Shown piece after piece: positions 18,800-24,981 of a stretch of 24,981 nucleotides of DNA; position 1 is the stretch's first letter; each line of letters opens with the position of its first letter. Origin of the DNA: Chromera velia. Lineage: Eukaryota > Sar > Chromeraceae. Location: NCBI GenBank assembly GCA_018398765.1, contig JAHBMJ010001781.1, forward strand, positions 1 to 24,981, in the 5' to 3' direction. The translations under genes were made by a program, and so were the position numbers. The notes under the pieces are model-generated. The model worked only from the letters and a program-made list of their open reading frames with translations, made no database searches and was not told the DNA's origin.

Positions 18800-19453
18800 T
18801 GGAGTCTTACTGATTCAAATTGGCCCAGCGCCGAGAAGCATCTGCTCAACGCCCTTCTCTTGGCAACGCATGGAGACGGAAAGTGCCGTGTTTCGAGATG
18901 ATCCGTTGCTGTGCTTGTTCTCTTCGCAGAGATCAGAACAGGAAATCCCAACAACTTCACAAGGTCCCAGTCCAGTGGACCTTCATGTTGTAATGCTTGA
19001 TTTGTTTCTAGATTGCCAATCTTGATCTAATGTTTTAAGTTTCGTTCCCAAATCGATGCAGATTCAACTCGGAAGATCTCGGAATTAAGGTGTCACGTAC
19101 CGAACAAAAATCCATGGACCCCAGCCCGACCCAAAGCCACGCAAACGTCCGCGCGGCTGCGCGTGCGGTCTCCGCGGGCATGCTATCTGCATGTAGTCTC
19201 CTCCTCAAAATTCGATCGGCTCAGAAATGCTCAGAATGACTCAGATCGAGTCTCATGCAGATCGTGCAAATTCAAGGGAGAAGAAATTCCGGAAATGTCG
19301 AAGGGATCTCGAAGTGTAATCCGTAAAGCCATCTTTGCGCCTCATCTGTATGTGACAGCCCTTCTTCACCTTCGGAGCTTGGCTGCTGTTCAGTGTCTCT
19401 TCAGCCGATCAGTGGAACAGTGTATTTGGTTGACGTTGAACAGATTGGGGGCC
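18800..19453. other. No supported gene; possible 3' flank of the minus-strand gene at 19454
   Basis: Plus frame 19163-19768 (201 codons, ATG) is open but runs antisense over the better minus-strand exon at 19454-19678 and has no recognisable domain. I therefore treat it as a shadow. AATC- and GATT-rich sequence near 18990-19060 shows nothing else. Confidence 0.3.
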
Positions 19454-19678
19454 TCATTTTTGTCTCTGGGGCAATGTAGCGTGCCTCTTCGCACCAATCG
19501 AAACTTCCCTGTCATTCTCACAGGAAATGTCAGTCATGTAGAAGCGAGGGCAGGAATTCAAGGCTGGAGTGAAAGACATTCTCGATTTTTTTGGGTGCGG
19601 CGCACTTCGATTTGGTTTTCCGTCTCCGTAGAGGACGGGTATTCCAAAGTCGTACTTTCTGAGCCAATCCTGTTCCGT
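19454..19678 (-). CDS. Terminal exon resembling glutaredoxin-like DUF836 protein
   Basis: Seventy-four codons and TGA, entered right after an acceptor-like GCCGCGTATAG. The first residues, TEQDWLRKYDFGIPVLYGDG, match the DUF836 (glutaredoxin-like) pattern of an acidic residue and Trp, then Lys/Arg-Tyr, a few residues, Ile-Pro-Val-Leu and an Asp-Gly turn. The Ile-Pro-Val carries the cis-proline of the thioredoxin fold. Such proteins are small thiol-disulfide oxidoreductases. The rest (PHPKKSRMSFTPALNSCPRF onward) is a family-unlike tail. The catalytic Cys-x-x-Cys exon should lie upstream (above 19680 on this strand), but I could not find it, so this may be a remnant. The motif match is short, and chance is possible. 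Confidence 0.35.
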   Translation of the reverse strand, partial: TEQDWLRKYDFGIPVLYGDGKPNRSAPHPKKSRMSFTPALNSCPRFYMTDISCENDREVSIGAKRHATLPQRQK

Positions 19679-19920
19679 CTATACGCGGCAGTCGACGAGA
19701 CCTCTCCTGTGTTTGGGAATTGTGCCCCAACTGCCCCCATGACACCCCAACTCCCCCTCATGGGATGAGTTTTGTTGCTGTCTCCATCAGGAGACTGCAA
19801 GAGACGGCTCGAGGGTCCAAAGTCGCTCTAGAGCGTCCACATGTTTGTTGGGCGCTTTGGTTGTGCACATGAAAGTATTCCTGTAGCCAGGGCCTGTGTC
19901 TTTTTGCGTGAGTGAGAAGG

Positions 19921-21740
19921 ATGCGTCCGTTGAAGAGCCCCGGGGGTACGGAGAGACTGCCTGGAGATGCTCACGTTCGGTCAGTCAACTTCATTCATTT
20001 TGAGAACGCGACACGGTGCTTTTTTCGTTGTCTCCTTTTCCCTTTTCCTTTTTCGTACTCAGACATACGATCATGCTTCACCTCTCTGTACTATGCGGAG
20101 GCTGCCATGTGCCATGTCCGTTGTGTTCGGAAAGGTTTCGGGTCTGAAAGGAGTTTGTTACCTAGGAGCTCAAGCACATTCTCTTGGAGACTGCGATGGG
20201 AAGAGACATCGAGTCCCCCCTTTCACATTCCGTCTCAGCGGGTTTCCAACGTCACCTTCGTATCTCAGGTCAGCTACCTCAGAGCTCTTCCAGATAGACG
20301 GAGGAGGAAAGAAGGCAAGAGAATGTGTGGGGAGGGGGGAGAAAGCGTGAGAAAAAAGGGCTGGCTGGTTCTGTTTTCAGATTCCACACTGTGTTTCCAC
20401 AAACCCACTTCTTTGCTTGTTTCATCTTACCGCTTCATGCTCCCCCTTTTTCCTCTTTTCTCTTCTCCTCTCCCCTCTCTCCTTTGCTCTCCCCTACCGT
20501 CCCATCTTCTTCCACAATGGTCCCGGCGAGAGGCCAACTTTCTGGGAAATACTTGGGGTGGTGGCTGTCTCCTTTTCTCCTTTCCTTCTTTGAACATAGG
20601 TCTGTGCCTTGCTGTCCTGTACTGTGCGCAGGCAGTCATCCGGTCTGGGGAGAAGGTGAGACGCTCGAAGACGTGCGTCCTCGTCAAGAGAAGAGGAGCC
20701 CTCGGTTGGCCTCTTCTGCGCTCTCCGTCTCGGCGGGCTTGTGTGGGACTCTGCGCTTCTGAGGTCAGCTCGTTGCAGACAGGCTGGGCAGGAGAGAAGG
20801 AATGAGAATGCGTGGAGACGGGAGAAGGAAGAGAGAACAAGTGCAGTGTGCTGGTTGGTTGAGTCACAGTCTGCAGACGAGTACACAAACCCACTTCTGG
20901 CAGTCCTGTTCCCTCTCTTCCCTCATTCTCTTCCCCCTGGCCTCTCCCGTCGTCTTTCCCCACTCCGCCCAGGACAGACACAAGGTGTGTGCAATCCCTT
21001 TCTTGCACGCTCTCACACACGACTGCATGCACACCAACCAATTCGTGCACGTGAGAGACGCAAAGGCAGGCTGAAGGCTCGAACATTATTTTTGTGCGTG
21101 TGCAGAGGCACGACACATACCCACTGTCTGTTTCTGACGTTCGGTTTCTCTGCAGTCAAGTGTACAGCCAAAAATGCGGGTCTTTCCGCTCTGGCGCCGT
21201 CTGCCCGCCCCGGCAGCAAGTCTACTCTCTCGCTACTCTCACGGTTGCGGTCAGTCAGATCCTCTTCTTGCGTTTTCTTGTCCGCCCATGGGCATTCGTG
21301 CGTGCGCTGTCGTAACCCATGTTCGTCTGTCCTTTTTCGCGAACGCCCGTGCTGCACGGCCACTGTAGAACGGTGTCGACGTGCCCTTGGACTTTCCGCT
21401 CAAAGCTTCTCTGCCGATTTGTCAGTTCGCATCCCGTGTCCGGAGAGCAATCGGATAGAAAATAAAGCTTCCATTTCTTTGCTGTTTTCATCTGATCCTG
21501 ACTCAAAATGGATTTCCTGCTTCCACTAATGCACTCTTCTGATCTTCTCCGTCCTAATTGTGGCTATTGCAGGAGGGCAAAAAACAACAACACTGTCAAG
21601 AGAAGAACGTGGTGTGACAGCTGAGAGAAATGGTCAGTTTGGGTCGCCGTGTCATGTCTGTTCTGCTGTTCACCCTCACAAGTCCCTCCTGCTCATCCGG
21701 AGTTGCATGGATGATCTGGCTGCAAGCTTAGGGCATGAGG
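19921..21740 (+). other. Set of exon-like blocks on the plus strand, unrecognised
   Basis: Blocks bounded by good splice signals: 19921-19979 (ATG start, donor GTCAGT), 20063-20268 (acceptor TTTTTCGTACTCAG, donor GTCAGC), 20600-20763 (acceptor TTTGAACATAG, donor GTCAGC), 21156-21249 (acceptor GTTTCTCTGCAG, donor GTCAGT) and one starting at 21573 (acceptor GTGGCTATTGCAG). All four donors read GTCAG(T/C). The second block is fully open in at least one frame. However, joining the first two in the phase set by the ATG hits a stop after about 28 further codons, so the correct model is not clear. No domain is recognised. Confidence 0.25.
20040..20960 (+). repeat. Diverged tandem duplication with period about 490-530 bp
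   Basis: Matching landmarks: CTGTACTATGCGGAGGC (20086) with CTGTACTGTGCGCAGGC (20617), CCGTCTCAGCGGG (20231) with CCGTCTCGGCGGG (20726), TCTCAGGTCAGCT with TCTGAGGTCAGCT, and ACAAACCCACTTCT (about 20399) with the same (20885). Each copy includes one exon-like block with its splice signals. Confidence 0.7.
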
Positions 21741-22139
21741 TTGGAAGGCGTCTTTGTTCTTTTTGCGTTCTTTCTTTCGTCTGTCCGTCGGGGTGGGTCT
21801 CTCTTCTTTCCTCTCAGCCCCTGTTCTTTTCCGCCTGCTCTCCGCAATCACCCTTCTTCCCTGGGCTTTCCTTTTCAGCTTTTTTTCTGTGCCTTCCCTT
21901 CTTTTTTTTCCTTCTGGCGTTAGGCAATGTCTGCGCGTGCGTTGAAACCTTTTCTCTGCCATATTCTCTGCAGGCGTCCATTTGATGATCGGCATCCACG
22001 TCCTTCCTGTCCGACCATAGATCGTGTCCAAGTCCCCCAAGGTGCGCTCACTCTCCCTTGTCCCTGCTGTCCCTGCGAGTGCTCCCCCCCGTGACCCTGT
22101 CGAGTGCGTGCGTGTAGTTGCATGGCGGGGGGGCATAGT

Positions 22140-23075
22140 GGGTGGAGGGGTCGGGCCTGCTGTGTAGTTCTGACGTCCTCTCTCCATTCTTCTCTCTCAT
22201 TCTAGACCCTGTCTCTTCTTTTCCTCACGGCCCCCCTCCCATCCCAGCACCTTACCCCAACAGCTCCCACACCCTAGCCCCTCTCGACCCATCACCCCAG
22301 GTCAAGCGCCTGCTAGCTTCCTTTCTCTCCCGTCCCCTCTAATGAATTTGAATTCCGAACAGACCTTGCCACGAAGTGTTGCCGAATTTTGGATTTCCTA
22401 GTAAACTTGTGTCAGGCGCCCTTTTTTTTCCAAAATCCCGAGAAAATTTGTTTTAGGCCTCTTGTCTTTCCCATTCTTCACAGCCCCCCTCCCTTCCCAG
22501 CTAGCTTTCCAGACCTCACCAGACCAGCTCCCACAATCCACCCCTCTCGACCCATCACCCCAGGCCAAGTGTCTGTTAGCTTCCTCTCTGTCCCGTCCCC
22601 TCTGAAGAATTTGAATTCCAAACAGACCTTGCCACGAAGTGTTGCCGAATTTTGGATTTCCTAGTAACTTCTGTCGGGGGCCCTTTTCCAAAATTCCCCC
22701 CGAGAGAAGTTGTTTCAGGCCGAGCTGTCTTCCCCAGCCTTCCATTCTGCCAGTTTATCCCACCACCTCCTTTCTGTCTTCGAAGGTCCTTCCTCCTGCC
22801 TTCCTTTCCTTCCTCCGTCTGTTCCGTCCTTCGAGAGAATTCTGAACGAAAACGGACCTTGCCGCGAAGCACTGCCGGGATTTCACTCTCTTCCAACCCC
22901 CCCAGTCACCCACCAGCCTCACCGGGAATCCCCTCCTCTCCCATCAAATTTTCCTCTCTTTAGTTTCTTTCCTCATTCCTTCTTTTCTCAATTCCTTCCT
23001 TCCCTTCCATCCGGCAAAGAATCGGAATGAGCTTAGATATGAACCACGCTGCGAAGCGCTGCCGGATTTTGGACC
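22140..23075 (-). repeat. Tandem family with GGCAGCGCTTCGCGG core, right arm
   Basis: Core copies on the minus strand near 22369, 22634, 22860 and 23048, four against five in the left arm. The first two are the GGCAACACTTCGTGGC form and the last two the GC(A/G)(C/G)TTCG form, in the same order as in the left arm. Confidence 0.8.
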
Positions 23076-23837
23076 TGATGTTCGTCTCACTTGACTCCCC
23101 TTACCCTTCTCCTTGTTTCCGAAGCTTTCGCACCACCTACAAGAGTCTCTTCAGCAGTCTGTTGTGTCCTCTCTTCCCGTCTTTGTTTGCATTCCTCATT
23201 AACTCACCTTAGTCGTACCTGACACAGAAGTGCTCGGCATTCCACTTGAATTGGGACCTCCGCTCCTGTCCTCTGCCCTTCTCTCTCTCTCTCCTTTCTC
23301 CTTTCCGTCCTCAAGCTTTTCTGTTTCCTCCATTTTTGACTTATGGTTTTTGTTACTCCTGTTTTTCCGACTTCGATTTAAATTTAATTGAGCGAAAAGG
23401 ACTCGCTATCTCTCTCAATGTCCTTTCGTTGGTAGGTGTGTGTGCGCCGTTTTTTCGTTGTCTCTCTGCTTTGTGATCAAAGGTGGAAACCCTGTCTTTT
23501 CCGTTTGAGTGAATTTGTCATAGTGAGGAGGGGTATTCCGACCCGTCTTTTTGGCAGGCCACGAAGGGAGCAGAGACGCGGGATTTGTGAAAGCACAGGA
23601 GCAAGCTGAGGCGGCTGAGGACCGAGCAGAATTGCCCTTGAGGTGAAAGTGCCTGGATGTATTGACACACACTGCTGCATGCAGAAATGCAGACACACAA
23701 AGACATATTCGACGGAGGAGGGATGTGCATCAGAAAGAGATCCAGAACGAAGCAGACAGTGGCAACGAATTATTCTCCTTCTGTTTCTGTCATTCTCTCT
23801 TCAGATTCGGTGTCCCTCCGTTTTTCGTCTCTCTATC

Positions 23838-23976
23838 CTTCCCTTCTTTCTTTCTCTTTCTTTTTTTCTTTTTTTTTTTCTTTTTTTCTTTCTTTCCTCC
23901 TTCCTTCCTTCCTTCCTTCCTTTGCCTTTCTTTCTTTCTTTCTTTCTTTCTTTCTGTCTGTCTGTCTGTCTGTCTT

Positions 23977-24007
<31 letters not shown>

Positions 24008-24132
24008 GTTTTTTCTTTCTTTCTTTGTTTTTTTCTTTCTTCGTTTCTTTCTTTTTTTTTTTTTCTTTCTTTCTTTCTCTCTTTCTTTCTTTCTTTCTTC
24101 CTTTCTTCCTTTCTTCCTTTCTTCCTTTCTTC

Positions 24133-24165
<33 letters not shown>

Positions 24166-24208
24166 TTCCTTCCTTTCTTCCTTTCTTCCTTTCTTCCTTT
24201 CTTCCTTC

Positions 24209-24239
<31 letters not shown>
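23838..24239 (+). repeat. (CTTT)n/(CCTT)n/(CTGT)n tract of the right arm
   Basis: About 400 bases of nearly pure pyrimidine, with CTTT, CCTT and a short CTGT run near 23953-23975. Long Phe/Leu/Ser frames on plus and Lys/Glu/Arg frames on minus are artefacts of the repeat. Confidence 0.95.
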
Positions 24240-24837
24240 GTGGCTTCTCTTCTGGCCTGTTTTCCTCAAGATTCCGTCTGACTTTTTGTTCCTTCTCAAA
24301 ACCACGCCCTCTGCGGCCGGCCGTCTCACGTCTGTGTCCCTCCATTTGAATTGGGTGCGTGTCTGATTCATTCCAGACTTTCAAGTTGAGAAAAAAACGG
24401 ATTTCTCAGGTGAAGCTTACTGTGCCTCTCTTCTTCTTCTCCATCTGTCTTGAGTAGACGATGCACTGAAAGAAGCAGGGCGTCTCGAACTCTCTACTGC
24501 TCGTGTGGGGACCCTGCAAATACCGCTCAGGCTATAGGTACGTGCCGCGAGGAGCGTATGTCTCCCTCACTTTATGGATGACTGCTTCGTACGTGCGCAC
24601 AGCAATTACACGAGGTGTTGTTGGTCTGTCTCTTTTTTGCATGTGCACATACGTGAACGTAGATATATCACTTGTGACCTCAGCTTCTTGCTTTGCCGTC
24701 AAAAAATCAGGTGCTTTCTTTCTCAGAGAGAACGTGGGCAGGTCGGTGCGTGCGTGTGTGCGTGAAGGAGAGCGCGAGCGTGCATGCGTGCGCTTGCGTG
24801 CGTAGCAGGCACATGTAAGTGTGTGCTTGTATCCGTC

Positions 24838-24981
24838 GGTGTGTGCAAGTGCTCTGTGTGTGTGTGTGCAAGTGCTCTGTGTGTGTGTGTGCAAGTGGTG
24901 TGTGTGTGTACAAGTGGTGTGTGTGTGTGTGTGTGCGCGCGCGCGCGCGCACGCAAGTGGTGTGTGTGTGTGTGTGTGTGT
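24838..24981 (+). repeat. (GT)n tract with CAAGTG interruptions, reaching the window end
   Basis: GT runs broken by GTGCAAGTGCTCTGTG and GTGTACAAGTGGTGTG phrases and a GCGCGCGCGC alternating run at 24936-24950. Counterpart of the CA-rich left end of the other arm, but expanded. Confidence 0.9.

Larger units (their letters stand above)
21953..24870 (-). repeat. Right arm of the large inverted repeat
   Basis: Reverse complement of 9841-13215, with the same order of parts. Compared with the left arm it lacks the roughly 770-bp segmental duplication, has a much longer (CTTT)n tract and a longer GT end. The homology may run on beyond the window. Inward, weak similarity reaches about 21765. Confidence 0.9.

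Noticed and set aside
19163-19768. 201-codon plus-strand ORF
   Set aside because: No recognisable domain, and it is antisense to a minus-strand exon with a splice acceptor and a family-like motif.
20063-20145. Cys-rich CGGCHVPCPLC zinc-finger-like peptide from joining exon-like blocks
   Set aside because: The joined frame stops a few residues later and the other frames of the block are better open.
23643-24384. Long open frames across the (CTTT)n tract (up to 234 codons)
   Set aside because: They are translations of a microsatellite and appear in all frames on both strands.
9841-24870. Maverick/Polinton-type giant transposon
   Set aside because: Long inverted ends fit superficially, but no DNA polymerase B, integrase, ATPase or capsid gene is visible in the spacer.

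Overview
This is a eukaryotic, repeat-dominated accessory region. Base composition is balanced, and the candidate exons are short and bounded by CT-rich acceptors and GTCAG donors. TGCATGC-type motifs, long (CTTT)n, (GA)n and (GT)n tracts and a chromodomain-bearing Ty3/gypsy element are also present. Together these would fit a coccidian apicomplexan, a group where chromovirus-like elements have been reported (Eimeria), but no gene here fixes the taxon, so treat that as a weak inference. There are no bacterial operons, rRNA or tRNA genes, or CRISPR arrays that I can support.

Layout. (1) 1-6095 is an LTR retrotransposon cut by the window start: the last 32 bases of the 5' LTR, a primer binding site, a decayed gag, a chromodomain fused directly behind the Gag zinc knuckles with no protease, reverse transcriptase, RNase H or integrase between them, about 3 kb of T-poor non-coding sequence, a duplicated polypurine tract, and a full 3' LTR with 9-bp terminal inverted repeats. 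It looks like a non-autonomous element that lost pol. (2) 6096-6960 holds broken minus-strand exons of an unrecognised host gene, and an open reading frame runs straight into the LTR. (3) 6960-8270 is AT-rich and mostly featureless. (4) 8275-9840 is a microsatellite field followed by a seven-copy minisatellite. (5) 9841-13215 and 21953-24870 are the arms of a large, highly similar inverted repeat. Each arm carries a GT-rich end, a (CTTT)n tract, about 700 bp of unique sequence and a tandem family built on a GGCAGCGCTTCGCGG-like core. (6) The 8.7-kb spacer between the arms holds candidate host exons on both strands, a 122-133-bp tandem array (15646-16117), a short degenerate GGAAGGCT repeat (16915-17165), a minus-strand fragment resembling the C-terminal part of a glutaredoxin-like DUF836 protein (19454-19678), and a diverged tandem duplication of an exon-like block (20063-20763).

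No complete, confidently functional protein-coding gene can be assigned. The strongest calls are the retrotransposon and the inverted-repeat structure. Single-exon calls in the spacer are tentative, because splicing cannot be verified from sequence alone.
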